DNA from: an uncultured Lachnospiraceae bacterium
GTDB taxonomy: Bacteria; Bacillota; Clostridia; Lachnospirales; Lachnospiraceae
Direction of reading: 5' to 3'
DNA: 64,000 bases
Assembly (NCBI GenBank): GCA_902793685.1
Contig: CADBEN010000001.1
Span: 1 to 64,000, forward strand
Within the stretch, counting starts at the first letter, position 1; every line of letters begins with the position of its first letter. The notes below the pieces were generated by a model. It was not told the origin of the DNA and ran no database searches. It saw only the letters and a list, made by a program, of their open reading frames with translations. Below, piece by piece: positions 17,909 through 26,854 of this stretch. The position numbers and the translations under genes are program-made.

Positions 17909-18091
17909 GTGAGCAGTGTGGCCATTTTTACGATCCTTTTTGGTTGCGGACATATCGCGGATGCAGAGGTTCAGGGGAATGAGTATGTACAGGAACGGAA
18001 ACTCGCCTACCTGAAGACCTGCGGACGATGCCCGCTCTGTGAGAAAAAGCGTCAGGAAAAACTCAACAATACGGAAAAAGAAGAGAACTAG
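17909..18091 (+). CDS. Small cysteine-motif protein of unknown function
   Basis: A 60-residue frame with a GTG start (17909; GTG at 17918 is an alternative with GGGACAGG upstream). It has a hydrophobic N-terminus, a central Cys, and a C-terminal CGRCPLC followed by a highly charged tail. The frame sits between a good promoter and a terminator with nothing else between them, which is the best argument that it is real. The CxxC pair suggests zinc binding. I do not recognise the family. The overlapping - strand frame is less convincing. Confidence 0.55.
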   Translation: MSSVAIFTILFGCGHIADAEVQGNEYVQERKLAYLKTCGRCPLCEKKRQEKLNNTEKEEN

Positions 18092-18107
18092 AAAGACTGT
18101 TTCCGAC

Positions 18108-18142
18108 AAAAAAGACAGGACCGGGAGGCCCTGTCTTTTTTT
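18108..18142 (+). terminator. Terminator after the small CxxC gene
   Basis: AAAAAAGACAGG and CCTGTCTTTTTTT form a stem with a 10-nt loop and T-run. Confidence 0.85.
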
Positions 18143-18184
18143 AGGCATTCGCTGCCGGAATGTCTGAATGGCCCCCTGCAGGGC

Positions 18185-18213
18185 TTGACATAAATTTATC
18201 AAGCGATTATCAT
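18185..18213 (+). promoter_or_regulatory. Promoter for fabH
   Basis: Perfect TTGACA (18185-18190), 17-bp spacer, TATCAT (18208-18213). I found no recognisable FapR or FabT operator next to it. Confidence 0.75.
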
Positions 18214-18279
18214 GCGTACAGTTGCGGCGCGGCCCTGAAATCGGGACGTGTTTCCGCAGGAAGGATGGAATAATCAAAT

Positions 18280-19227
18280 ATGAAGATCATAATCGCGGGA
18301 ACCGGTTCTGCGCTCCCTGTACGCTCGGTCACGAATGACGAGCTGGCAAAGACGGTTGATACGAGCGATGAATGGATCCGTTCCCGGACCGGGATCGGCG
18401 CACGCCATATCGCGGGACCGGAGGAAGAACTTGATGTGCTGGGGGCGGCTGCGGCAGAGCAGGCCCTTGCCCGGGCCGGCATCAGCGCGGAGGAACTGGG
18501 CCTGATCATTTACGGGACTGCCACGGCGGGTTATGTGACGCCGAGCGCGGCATGCCGGGTCCAGGCAAGGATCGGCGCGGTGAACGCGGTCTGCTTTGAC
18601 CTGAACGCCGCATGCTCCGGATTCCTGTATTCCATGTATACGGCAGAGTCCATGATGCGTATGGGGCGCTGCAGATACGCACTGATCATCGGCGGGGACA
18701 TGGTGACCCGGTATCTCAACTGGGAAGACCGCTCCACCTGCGTTCTCTTCGGAGACGCAGCGGGCGCCGCGGTCCTTGCGGCGACAGATGCGGAGGATGC
18801 CGGTGATATCCTGAGCTTCTCCATGGGCTCGAACGGATCGAAGGGGGCTGTGCTTTCCTGCCGGACGCTCCCGGAGGACCATTACCTCACCATGAACGGG
18901 CAGGAAGTGTTCCGTTTCGCGGTGCGGACCGTGCCGGCCTGCATCCGGGACGCGCTGGAAAAAGCGGGGGCGGAAAAAGAAGAAGTAAAATACTTTATCC
19001 TGCATCAGGCCAACGCGCGGATCATCGAGGCCGCGGCAAAACGGCTGGAGATGCCTTTGGACCGTTTCCCGATGAATCTTCCGGATACGGCGAATACCTC
19101 AGCTGGCACCATCCCGGTCCTTCTGGACCAGATGAACCGGGATGGCAGGCTGCAGAGAGGCGATCTCCTGGTGCTTTCCGGCTTCGGAGGCGGACTGACC
19201 TGGGGCGCTGCGGTGCTCCGGTACTGA
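18280..19227 (+). CDS. fabH: 3-oxoacyl-ACP synthase III
   Basis: Starts fatty acid synthesis by condensing acetyl-CoA (or a branched acyl-CoA) with malonyl-ACP. The 315 residues show the catalytic triad: Cys in LNAACSGFLYSMY (about residue 112), His in FILHQANARI (about 245) and Asn in DTANTSAGTIPVLL (about 275), with the C-terminal GFGGGLTWGAAVLRY typical of KAS III. It is the first gene of the fab cluster, about 150 nt before acpP, which has its own likely promoter. Confidence 0.96.
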   Translation: MKIIIAGTGSALPVRSVTNDELAKTVDTSDEWIRSRTGIGARHIAGPEEELDVLGAAAAEQALARAGISAEELGLIIYGTATAGYVTPSAACRVQARIGAVNAVCFDLNAACSGFLYSMYTAESMMRMGRCRYALIIGGDMVTRYLNWEDRSTCVLFGDAAGAAVLAATDAEDAGDILSFSMGSNGSKGAVLSCRTLPEDHYLTMNGQEVFRFAVRTVPACIRDALEKAGAEKEEVKYFILHQANARIIEAAAKRLEMPLDRFPMNLPDTANTSAGTIPVLLDQMNRDGRLQRGDLLVLSGFGGGLTWGAAVLRY

Positions 19228-19293
19228 GTCCCGGGAAGCGGAACCGTGCTCCGGTACGAAGGTTCATTTAGACAAAGAGGTACGGAATGTTTA

Positions 19294-19322
19294 TTGACAC
19301 TTCCGGGTCTTTGAAATAGGTT
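19294..19322 (+). promoter_or_regulatory. Probable promoter for acpP and downstream fab genes
   Basis: Perfect TTGACA (19294-19299), 17-bp spacer, TAGGTT (19317-19322). The -10 is imperfect. Confidence 0.5.
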
Positions 19323-19376
19323 TTAAACAGAATTTACTGGTAAAAGAAGAATTTATATCAATTCAGGAGGGTTATT

Positions 19377-19610
19377 ATGTTCGAAGAAATCAAAAACATG
19401 CTTGCGGAGCAGCTTGGCGTCAGCGCAGACAGCATCAACGAGGAGACTTCTTTCAAGGATGATCTCGGCGCGGATTCTCTGGATCTGTTCGAGGTGATCA
19501 TGGCTCTGGAGGAGAAGTACGAGATCGAGATCCCCACCGAGGATCTTGAGAAGATGACCACTGTCGGAAGCGTCCTTACCTATCTGAAGAACAAGGGCGT
19601 TGAGGAGTAA
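19377..19610 (+). CDS. acpP: Acyl carrier protein
   Basis: Carries growing acyl chains on a 4'-phosphopantetheine arm. It is 77 acidic residues; the modified serine is in DLGADSLDLFEVIMALEE (Ser37). AGGAGGG precedes the ATG. It lies between fabH and fabK. Confidence 0.98.
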   Translation: MFEEIKNMLAEQLGVSADSINEETSFKDDLGADSLDLFEVIMALEEKYEIEIPTEDLEKMTTVGSVLTYLKNKGVEE

Positions 19611-19617
19611 TTAAGAA

Positions 19618-20556
19618 GTGAAGACAAGAATAACGGATCTCCTCGGGATCAAATATCCGATCTTCCAGGGGGGCATGGCCTGGGTCGCGGAGCAGCATCT
19701 CGCTGCCGCAGTCAGCGCAGCCGGCGGTCTAGGACTGCTGGGCGGCGCCAGCGCGCCCGGAGAGGTCGTGCGGGATATGATCCGCGACGTGCGCAGCATG
19801 ACGGACCGCCCCTTCGGCGTGAACGTCATGCTGATGTCTCCTTATGCGGATGATGTCGCCGGGATCGTGATCAGGGAAGGCGTGAAGATCGTTACCACCG
19901 GCGCCGGGATCCCTGACAAATATATGAAGGACTGGAAAGCGGCCGGTGTCCGAGTGATCCCGGTGGTCGCTTCCGTAGGCCAGGCGCGCCTGATGGAACG
20001 CCTGGGAGCTGACGCTGTCGTCGCGGAAGGAATGGAGTCCGGGGGACATATCGGAGAGGCGACGACCATGACACTGGTACCGCAGGTCGTGGACGCCCTG
20101 AAGATCCCGGTGATCGCCGCCGGCGGCATCGCGGACGGCAGAGGAATGATGGCTGCTTTTATGCTGGGCGCGGAGGCGGTCCAGATCGGGACCCGCTTCG
20201 TGAACAGCACGGAGGCGGTGGTGAGCGATGCCTACAAGCAGCGGATCATCCGCGCCAAGGATATCGACAGCACGGTGACCGGACTGTCCCACGGACACCC
20301 GATCCGTTCCCTCAGAAATGAGATGACGCGGGAATACCTGCGGCTCGAGGCGGAAGGAAAGGGTCTGGAGGAGCTGGAGCTTCTGACGCTCGGTTCTCTC
20401 CGGAGAGCGGTACAGGACGGCGATGTGAAGAACGGAACGGTCATGGCCGGCCAGATCGCCGGAATGATCAAGGATATCAAGCCCTGCGCCGACATCATCC
20501 GCGATATCATGGATGAGTTCCACGCACTGGCAGGAAAGGCGGCGCAGTATGTCTAA
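19618..20556 (+). CDS. fabK: Enoyl-ACP reductase II (FMN-dependent)
   Basis: Flavin enzyme that reduces enoyl-ACP in the last step of chain elongation; the triclosan-resistant alternative to FabI. The 312 residues show the nitronate-monooxygenase-like TIM barrel: PIFQGGMAWVAEQHLAAAVS, MESGGHIGEATT, PVIAAGGIADGRGM and EAVQIGTRFVNS. The start is GTG at 19618, with the end of acpP supplying GAGGAG about 11 nt upstream. The last eight bases overlap fabD. No fabI-like gene is in the window. Confidence 0.95.
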   Translation: MKTRITDLLGIKYPIFQGGMAWVAEQHLAAAVSAAGGLGLLGGASAPGEVVRDMIRDVRSMTDRPFGVNVMLMSPYADDVAGIVIREGVKIVTTGAGIPDKYMKDWKAAGVRVIPVVASVGQARLMERLGADAVVAEGMESGGHIGEATTMTLVPQVVDALKIPVIAAGGIADGRGMMAAFMLGAEAVQIGTRFVNSTEAVVSDAYKQRIIRAKDIDSTVTGLSHGHPIRSLRNEMTREYLRLEAEGKGLEELELLTLGSLRRAVQDGDVKNGTVMAGQIAGMIKDIKPCADIIRDIMDEFHALAGKAAQYV

Positions 20557-21460
20557 GACAGCATTTCTTTTTCCGGGACAGGGCGCGCAGAAATGCGGTA
20601 TGGCCCGGAGCTTTTATGAGACGGATCCGGACGCGAAGGCCGTGATCGACCGGGCGTCGGAGCTTCTCGGCATGGATATGCCGGAGCTTCTGTTCACCCC
20701 GAACGACCGTCTGGACCGGACGGAATTTACCCAGCCGGCCATGGTGACGGCAGGCATCGCCATGCTTCAGGCAGTGGCGAAGACCGGCCTTAAGCCGGAT
20801 GTGTGCGCCGGACTGAGCCTCGGCGAATATGAGGCCCTTTATGCGGCGGGCGCCATGAGCGCGGACGATGCTGTCCGCACCGTGCAGGTGCGCGGAAAGC
20901 TGATGGCGGAGGCGGTCCCGGCAGGCGTCGGCGGCATGGCTGCCGTGGTCGGCGCGGAGACTGCACTGGTCGAGGAGACGATCGCTCCCATCGCGGATGT
21001 CTGGATCGCAAATTACAACTGCCCGGGACAGATCGTCATTTCCGGGAAAAAAGAGGCCCTCGCGCAGGCTTCGGACGCCCTGAAGGCAGCCGGCGTGCGG
21101 CGTGTGCTTCCGCTGAATGTCAGCGGGCCCTTCCACTCCGGACTTCTTGCGGAGGCCGGGGAAAAGCTGGGGGCTTACCTTGCCGGCGTGGAGATCCGGC
21201 CGCTGGTGATTCCTTATGCGGCGAACTTCACCGGCGCCTATGTGACTGACAGCGCAGAGATCGTGCCGCTTCTCGTGAAGCAGGTCTCCGGTTCCGTGCG
21301 CTTTGAACAGAGCATCCGCGGGATGCTTGCCGACGGGGTGGATACCTTTGTGGAGATCGGCCCCGGAAAGACCATCGCGGGCTTCTTACGGAAGATAGAC
21401 CGCGAAGCGAAGGTCATCAACATCGAGACTGCGGAGGACCTGGAAAAATGCAGAAGCTGA
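20549..21460 (+). CDS. fabD: Malonyl-CoA:ACP transacylase
   Basis: Transfers malonyl groups from CoA to ACP. The 303 residues start [18 protein letters not shown]; the catalytic serine is in [15 protein letters not shown] (GxSxG), and the His is in [13 protein letters not shown] choose ATG at 20549 by family alignment; an ATG at 20513 would only re-read fabK. Overlaps fabK by 8 and fabG by 13 bases, indicating tight translational coupling. Confidence 0.96.
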   Translation: MSKTAFLFPGQGAQKCGMARSFYETDPDAKAVIDRASELLGMDMPELLFTPNDRLDRTEFTQPAMVTAGIAMLQAVAKTGLKPDVCAGLSLGEYEALYAAGAMSADDAVRTVQVRGKLMAEAVPAGVGGMAAVVGAETALVEETIAPIADVWIANYNCPGQIVISGKKEALAQASDALKAAGVRRVLPLNVSGPFHSGLLAEAGEKLGAYLAGVEIRPLVIPYAANFTGAYVTDSAEIVPLLVKQVSGSVRFEQSIRGMLADGVDTFVEIGPGKTIAGFLRKIDREAKVINIETAEDLEKCRS

Positions 21461-22194
21461 GCGGAAAAACGGCGCTGGTGACCGGCGCGTCCAGAGGGAT
21501 AGGCCGCGCCATCGCCCTGCGTCTCGCGGCGGAAGGCGCTTCCGTGGCCGTGAACTACAACGGCTCTGAGGCGAAGGCTGCGGAGGTCGTGGAGCAGATC
21601 CGTGCCGCCGGCGGCACCGCCTTTGCGGTGCAGGCGGATGTGGCTGACGCAGCTTCTGTGGCTGCGATGTTCGACACGGTGCTGAAGGAGTTCGGCGGCC
21701 TCGATATCCTCGTGAACAACGCAGGCATCACCTCCGACGGGCTTCTGATCGGCATGAAGGAAGAGCAGTTCGACCGGGTGGTGGATACGAACCTGAAGGG
21801 CGCGTATCTCTGCATGCAGCTGGCCGCGAAGCGTATGCTCCGTCAGCGCAGCGGCCGGATCATCAGCATTTCTTCCTATTCCGGGATCCACGGCAACGCG
21901 GGTCAGGCTAACTATTCCGCAAGCAAGGCCGGCATTATCGGCCTTACGAAGAGTGCGGCCCGGGAACTGGGAAGCCGCGGCATCACTGTAAACGCCATCG
22001 CACCGGGCTATATCGACACCGATATGACGTCCGTCCTTTCCGACAAGGTGAAGGAAGCGATCCTGGCGGAGATCCCGTTAAAGAGGATCGGAACCCCGGA
22101 AGACATCGCGGCGGCAGCTGTGTTCCTCGCGGGCGATGACGCATCTTATATTACCGGCCAGGTGCTGGAGGTCGGCGGAGGCATGGGTCTCTGA
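21448..22194 (+). CDS. fabG: 3-oxoacyl-ACP reductase
   Basis: NADPH-dependent reductase of the short-chain dehydrogenase family. The 248 residues contain [15 protein letters not shown] (Rossmann glycines), [13 protein letters not shown], the catalytic Ser in [15 protein letters not shown] (YxxxK) and the C-terminal [14 protein letters not shown]. It overlaps the end of fabD, and is followed by a strong hairpin that may separate it from fabF transcriptionally. Confidence 0.97.
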   Translation: MQKLSGKTALVTGASRGIGRAIALRLAAEGASVAVNYNGSEAKAAEVVEQIRAAGGTAFAVQADVADAASVAAMFDTVLKEFGGLDILVNNAGITSDGLLIGMKEEQFDRVVDTNLKGAYLCMQLAAKRMLRQRSGRIISISSYSGIHGNAGQANYSASKAGIIGLTKSAARELGSRGITVNAIAPGYIDTDMTSVLSDKVKEAILAEIPLKRIGTPEDIAAAAVFLAGDDASYITGQVLEVGGGMGL

Positions 22195-22212
22195 TCATAT
22201 CCGGCACAGAAA

Positions 22213-22241
22213 CCGGAACGCCAGGCGTTCCGGATTTTTAT
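22213..22241 (+). terminator. Terminator or attenuator between fabG and fabF
   Basis: CCGGAACGCC and GGCGTTCCGG form a perfect 10-bp stem with a one-base centre, followed by ATTTTTAT. Placed mid-cluster, it could reduce expression of fabF-fabZ-accDA relative to upstream genes. Confidence 0.75.
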
Positions 22242-22278
22242 GAGACAAATCCGAGATATACCAAAGAGAGGGAAACAA

Positions 22279-23514
22279 ATGGGCAGAAGAGTAGTGGTTA
22301 CCGGACTCGGAACCGTAGCGCCGACAGGGATCGGAACAGAAGCGTTCTGGAATGCCTGCAAGGAAGGAAAAGTCGGGATCGGCCCGATCACGGCCTTTGA
22401 CGCTTCGGCGTTCAAGGCGAAGCTGGCGGCGGAAGTAAAGGATTTCGACCCGAAGAAGTATATGGACCCGAAGTCCGCGCGGCGCATGGAGCGCTTCTCG
22501 CAGTTCGCGGTGGCGGCGGCAAAGGAAGCGATGCAGGATTCCGGCCTTGACATGACGAAGGAAGATCCCTTCCGGGCCGGCTGCGCCATCGGTTCCGGCG
22601 TCGGCTCACTGGTGATGACGGAGAAGGAGACCCGGCGTCTCGACGCAAAGGGTCCCGGCGGCGTGAACCCGCTGTTCATCCCCATGATGATCTCCAACAT
22701 GGCCGCGGGCAATGTGGCGATCCATCTGGGACTGAAGGGAAAGAACATCGACATCGTCACGGCCTGCGCCAGCGGTACCCACAACGTCGGTGAAGCCTTC
22801 CGCACGATCCAGTACGGCGACGCGGACATTATGTTCGCCGGCGGCGCGGAGGCCTGCATCTCGCCCCTGGGCGTGGCAGGATTCACGCAGCTCACGGCGC
22901 TGAACACCACGGATGACCCGGCACGGGCTTCCATTCCCTTTGACGCGGAGCGCGGCGGCTTTGTCATCGGCGAAGGCGCGGGCATCCTGGTCCTTGAGGA
23001 GCTGGAGCACGCGAAGGCGCGCGGCGCGAAGATCTATGCGGAGATGGCCGGCTACGGCGCTTCCTGCGACGCAAACCACATCACGGCGCCTCTGGAGGAC
23101 GGCTCCGGCGCGGCGGCAGCCATGGCTGCGGCAGTCCGCGACGCAGGCCTTGCGCCCTCCGACATCGACTACATCAATGCCCACGGTACATCGACCCACA
23201 TGAATGATCTTTCCGAGACCCGCGCGATCCGCCTTGCCTTCGGCGATGCGGCGGAACGTCTTGCGGTCAGCTCCACCAAGTCCATGATCGGACATCTGCT
23301 GGGCGCTGCCGGCGGCGTGGAGGCTGTGGTCCTCGCAAAGACCATCTCCGACGGATTCATGCACGCCACGGTGGGCCTCGAGAAGGACGACCCGGAGTGC
23401 GATCTCGACTATATCAAGGGCAGCGGACGTGCGGCGGATGTCCGCGCAGCCCTCAGCAATTCTCTCGGATTCGGCGGCCACAACGCGTCGGTCGTGATGA
23501 AGAAGTTTGCGTGA
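22279..23514 (+). CDS. fabF: 3-oxoacyl-ACP synthase II
   Basis: Main condensing enzyme of chain elongation. The 411 residues start [19 protein letters not shown]. The catalytic Cys is in [15 protein letters not shown], with histidines in [11 protein letters not shown] and [15 protein letters not shown] choose ATG at 22279 with AGAGAGGG upstream; an ATG at 22240 overlaps the preceding hairpin tail. Followed closely by fabZ. Confidence 0.96.
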   Translation: MGRRVVVTGLGTVAPTGIGTEAFWNACKEGKVGIGPITAFDASAFKAKLAAEVKDFDPKKYMDPKSARRMERFSQFAVAAAKEAMQDSGLDMTKEDPFRAGCAIGSGVGSLVMTEKETRRLDAKGPGGVNPLFIPMMISNMAAGNVAIHLGLKGKNIDIVTACASGTHNVGEAFRTIQYGDADIMFAGGAEACISPLGVAGFTQLTALNTTDDPARASIPFDAERGGFVIGEGAGILVLEELEHAKARGAKIYAEMAGYGASCDANHITAPLEDGSGAAAAMAAAVRDAGLAPSDIDYINAHGTSTHMNDLSETRAIRLAFGDAAERLAVSSTKSMIGHLLGAAGGVEAVVLAKTISDGFMHATVGLEKDDPECDLDYIKGSGRAADVRAALSNSLGFGGHNASVVMKKFA

Positions 23515-23536
23515 GCGTAAGGAAAGGCTGGAAATC

Positions 23537-23959
23537 ATGCTGGGAATTAAGGAAATTCAGGAGATCCTGCCCCACCGTCATCCCTTTCTTCTGGTGGACC
23601 GAATCGAAGAGCTGGTGCCGGGAGAACGGGCGGTCGGCTATAAGTCCGTGACCTTCACGGAGCCGTATTTTGCGGGGCATTTTCCGGGAGAGCCGGTGAT
23701 GCCGGGCGTCCTGATTATTGAAGCGCTGGCGCAGACCGGCGCGGTGGCGATCCTCGTGAAGGAAGAGTTCAAGGGAAAGACCGCTTATTTCGGCGGCCTG
23801 GACCATGTCCGTTTCCGGAAGAAGGTGGTGCCGGGAGATCAGCTGAAGCTGGTCACCGAGATCATAAAAGTAAAGGGGCCGGTGGGAAAAGGAAAGGCAG
23901 TGGCTTATGTCGGCGATGAGATCGCCGCGGAAGCGGAACTGACCTTCATGATCGGCTGA
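23537..23959 (+). CDS. fabZ: 3-hydroxyacyl-ACP dehydratase
   Basis: Hot-dog-fold dehydratase that forms enoyl-ACP. It is 140 residues with [13 protein letters not shown] and the catalytic [20 protein letters not shown]. The start is ATG at 23537, with AAGGAAAGG nine bases upstream. In many Clostridia accB lies just before and accC just after fabZ; neither is present here. Confidence 0.96.
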   Translation: MLGIKEIQEILPHRHPFLLVDRIEELVPGERAVGYKSVTFTEPYFAGHFPGEPVMPGVLIIEALAQTGAVAILVKEEFKGKTAYFGGLDHVRFRKKVVPGDQLKLVTEIIKVKGPVGKGKAVAYVGDEIAAEAELTFMIG

Positions 23960-23976
23960 AAGAAGGTTTGAGTTAC

Positions 23977-25857
23977 ATGTTCGAGGGAATAATGTCAAAG
24001 ATCAGACCCCGCACGGCGCAGGAGCTCCGGGACGGGGAGACTTCCGGGGAAAAGCTTAAGACCCGCACACCGGAAAGAGCAGGGAAGGAAGATGCTTCCC
24101 CTAAGACCGGCAAATGCAAAAAGTGCGGCGCCGTGCTTTCTGCGGAGGTCGTAAAAAAGAATCTCTTTATCTGCCCGGAGTGCGGCGGGTATTTCCGGCT
24201 CCGCGCTTACAGAAGGATCCTGATGCTTGCCGACACGGGAAGCTTTACGGAGTGGGACAAGACCATGCCGGTGCAGAATCCGCTGGATTTCCCGGACTAT
24301 GAAGAGAAGATCCTTGAAGCTCAGGAGGAGACCGGTCTCAACGAGGCCGTGGTGACGGGGCGGATGAAGATCGAAGGCATCCCCTGCGCCATCGGCGTCT
24401 GCGACGCCCGTTATCTCATGAGCTCCATGGGCCGCAACATGGGCGAGAAGATCGCCCGGCTCGCGGAGCGGGCGGAGGAAGAGAAGCTTCCGCTGATCAT
24501 CTTTTCCTGCTCCGGCGGCGCCAGAATGCAGGAGGGCATCATCTCCCTCATGCAGATGGTGAAGACCTCCGAGGCGATAGGACGCCTGCAGGCCTCCGGC
24601 CAGCTGTTCATCTCTTTCCTGACGGATCCGACCATGGGCGGTGTGACCGCAAGCTTTGCCATGCTCGGCGATATGATCCTCGCGGAGCCCGGCGCCCTGA
24701 TCGGCTTTACCGGACAGAGAGTCATCCAGCAGACCATCGGCGGCACTCTTCCGGAGGGCTTCCAGAAGGCGGAATTCCAGCTGGAGCACGGCTTCGCGGA
24801 CGCCATCGTAGAGCGGAAGGACCAGAAGAAGGTCCTCGCGCAGATCCTGCGCCTTCACGGATACGGGGACGGGAACGGTTCCGCGGCGCCCTTCGCGGTG
24901 GAGACCGCGGAGAACGAGAAAGACCGCGGCGGACTGGTCTCCCATACGGCTTCCACGATCCGCGCGGCAGTTTTCGGCCACGCGAACGCCGCCGGGGAGT
25001 TCCACCTGTTCGGAGATAAGAGGAATGAAAACGGGGATGCGGCAGCGCCGGAAACAGCTTCCGCGGACGGCAGCGGACGCTCCGCCTGGGAGACGGTCCG
25101 TCTTTCGAGAAACAAAAACCGCGCCCGCGCCCTGGACTACATCCACGCGCTGTTCCCGGATTTCATGGAACTGCACGGAGACCGCTGCTTCGGAGACGAC
25201 GGGGCAGTGGTGGGCGGTATCGCTTCCTTCCACGGGACACCGGTGACGGTCATCGGGATCCAGAAGGGAAGAGATTTCGCGGAAAACAAGAAGCGCAACT
25301 TCGGCATGCCGAATCCGGAGGGATACCGGAAGGCACTGCGGCTGATGCAGCAGGCGGAAAAGTTCCGCAGGCCGGTGATCTGCTTCGTGGATACGCCCGG
25401 CGCATACTGCGGCATCGGCGCGGAGGAACGCGGCCAGGGCCTTGCCATCGCGGACAATCTGAGAAAGCTGTCCGCCCTGCAGACGCCGATCCTTTCTATC
25501 GTGATCGGCGAAGGCTCCAGCGGAGGTGCATTGGCGCTGGCCACCGCGGATGAGGTCTGGATCATGGAAAACGCGGTCTATTCGATCCTTTCTCCGGAGG
25601 GATTCTCCGCCATCCTTTACCGTGACGCAAAGCGCGCGCCGGAGGCTGCGGAGCAGATGCATATGACGTCCGCGGACCTTCTGAAGCTCGGCGTGGTGGA
25701 GCGGGTGATCCCGGAGACGGTGCCGGTGACGGAGAACAGCATGATGCTGGTCCGCCGTCAGCTTTCCCCGGCGATCGGTGATTTTATCCGGAAATACACC
25801 GCTATGCCTGTGGCGGAGCTCGTCGCGCGGCGTTACCGCCGGTACCGCAGATTCTGA
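23977..25857 (+). CDS. accDA: Fused acetyl-CoA carboxylase carboxyltransferase, beta-alpha (AccD-AccA)
   Basis: One 626-residue chain carries both carboxyltransferase halves, which transfer CO2 from biotin-BCCP to acetyl-CoA. The N-terminal AccD half (about 40-290) has a zinc ribbon (CKKCGAVL and FICPECGGYF) and the FSCSGGARMQEGIISLMQM motif. A variable linker (about 300-360) follows. The AccA half (about 365-626) has LHGDRCFGDDGAVVGG, FVDTPGAYCGIGAEERGQG and IGEGSSGGALAL. I choose ATG at 23977 with AGAAGG ten bases upstream; ATG at 23992 and TTG at 23968 are alternatives. There is no stop or frameshift between the halves. Biotin carboxylase and BCCP must be encoded elsewhere. Confidence 0.93.
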   Translation: MFEGIMSKIRPRTAQELRDGETSGEKLKTRTPERAGKEDASPKTGKCKKCGAVLSAEVVKKNLFICPECGGYFRLRAYRRILMLADTGSFTEWDKTMPVQNPLDFPDYEEKILEAQEETGLNEAVVTGRMKIEGIPCAIGVCDARYLMSSMGRNMGEKIARLAERAEEEKLPLIIFSCSGGARMQEGIISLMQMVKTSEAIGRLQASGQLFISFLTDPTMGGVTASFAMLGDMILAEPGALIGFTGQRVIQQTIGGTLPEGFQKAEFQLEHGFADAIVERKDQKKVLAQILRLHGYGDGNGSAAPFAVETAENEKDRGGLVSHTASTIRAAVFGHANAAGEFHLFGDKRNENGDAAAPETASADGSGRSAWETVRLSRNKNRARALDYIHALFPDFMELHGDRCFGDDGAVVGGIASFHGTPVTVIGIQKGRDFAENKKRNFGMPNPEGYRKALRLMQQAEKFRRPVICFVDTPGAYCGIGAEERGQGLAIADNLRKLSALQTPILSIVIGEGSSGGALALATADEVWIMENAVYSILSPEGFSAILYRDAKRAPEAAEQMHMTSADLLKLGVVERVIPETVPVTENSMMLVRRQLSPAIGDFIRKYTAMPVAELVARRYRRYRRF

Positions 25858-25913
25858 CCGCCTCCGCGGAACCGATTATGATCACCGCGGAATACTCTGA
25901 TCATACAGAATCA

Positions 25914-25943
25914 CGCTCCCGCACACCCTGCGGGAGCGTTTTT
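25914..25943 (+). terminator. Terminator of the fatty acid cluster
   Basis: CGCTCCCGC and GCGGGAGCG form a 9-bp stem with a 7-nt loop, followed by TTTTT. Confidence 0.92.
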
Positions 25944-26046
25944 GGCTTCGAAAGCCGTCAAAATATTGCGAAAGCAGTATAAATGAAGTAGAATAGCTTC
26001 ATTCGAGGCAGGTTATCCTGCCGCCGGAACGGAGGAAAAACCGAAT

Positions 26047-26757
26047 TTGAAAAAGATCATAATACCGGCAGCAGCCGTCCTCGCGGCCGCTGCGGTACTG
26101 TTCAGTGCATGCGGGAACAAACCCGCGCCGGAGACCTCGGCCGCGCCGGCACAGACCTCTGCGGCACCTGAGACCACAGAGACGGAGAGCACAGAGCCGG
26201 AGAGCACGGCGGAGGAGATCCGCGGCGTGATCGTCGACGGGACCATGCATACCATTCTGGTGCAGACGGAGGAAGGAGAACTGCTGGAGATCCATCATCA
26301 GACGGACGACGGCACGGACCCGGACATGACCGGTCTTAAGGAAGGAATCCTGATCGGGAAAGGTGTCCTGGTGACGGGGCAGCGCGGGAAGGACGGAGAA
26401 TTCACGGCGGAAAAGCTGGAGGATGCCGGAACAGCCTGCGAGGATCCGGACGCCATGGAAGCCGCGATCGGAGTGTTTTTCAGCTTCCGCGCGAAGAATC
26501 TTGAGTCCCTGGCGGACCGGATATCCTATCCGGTGACTGTGGAGAAGGACGTCGAGCTCACCAGCGAGGACGAACTGAAGGAACGGTATCCCGGAGAGAA
26601 GCTCTTCACAGAAGAACTCAGCAGGGCCGTGGCCGGGACGGATTTTACGAAGCTTTCGCCGGAAGCCGGGACCATGGTTCTTCCGGGTACGGAGGGACCG
26701 CACATCGTAATGTCCCTGACGGACGACGGGTGGGCCGTGACGGAGATCGTCCCGTAA
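26047..26757 (+). CDS. Lipoprotein of unknown function
   Basis: A 236-residue protein with a lipoprotein signal (residues 1-22, lipobox LFSAC, Cys22), then a Thr/Glu/Pro/Ala-rich spacer (about 25-58) typical of cell-wall-spanning linkers, and a beta-rich domain (about 59-125) plus a C-terminal domain (about 135-236). I do not recognise either domain. The start is TTG at 26047, with GGAGG 12 bases upstream. Probably anchored on the outer face of the membrane. Monocistronic. Confidence 0.75.
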   Translation: MKKIIIPAAAVLAAAAVLFSACGNKPAPETSAAPAQTSAAPETTETESTEPESTAEEIRGVIVDGTMHTILVQTEEGELLEIHHQTDDGTDPDMTGLKEGILIGKGVLVTGQRGKDGEFTAEKLEDAGTACEDPDAMEAAIGVFFSFRAKNLESLADRISYPVTVEKDVELTSEDELKERYPGEKLFTEELSRAVAGTDFTKLSPEAGTMVLPGTEGPHIVMSLTDDGWAVTEIVP

Positions 26758-26854
26758 GAAGCGGGGAACGGCAGTCCGTACCGCGAAATTTAATACCGGA
26801 AAACGGGAAACACATTACAGAGAACTACCGTAAACAAAACGGAGGGGGATAAAT

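Noticed and set aside
17822..18277. 151-codon - strand frame between the malic enzyme and fabH
   Set aside because: It runs through two + strand promoters and a terminator and lacks conserved features.
18185..19376. FapR or FabT operator upstream of fabH or acpP
   Set aside because: No convincing palindrome of either type was found near the two promoters.
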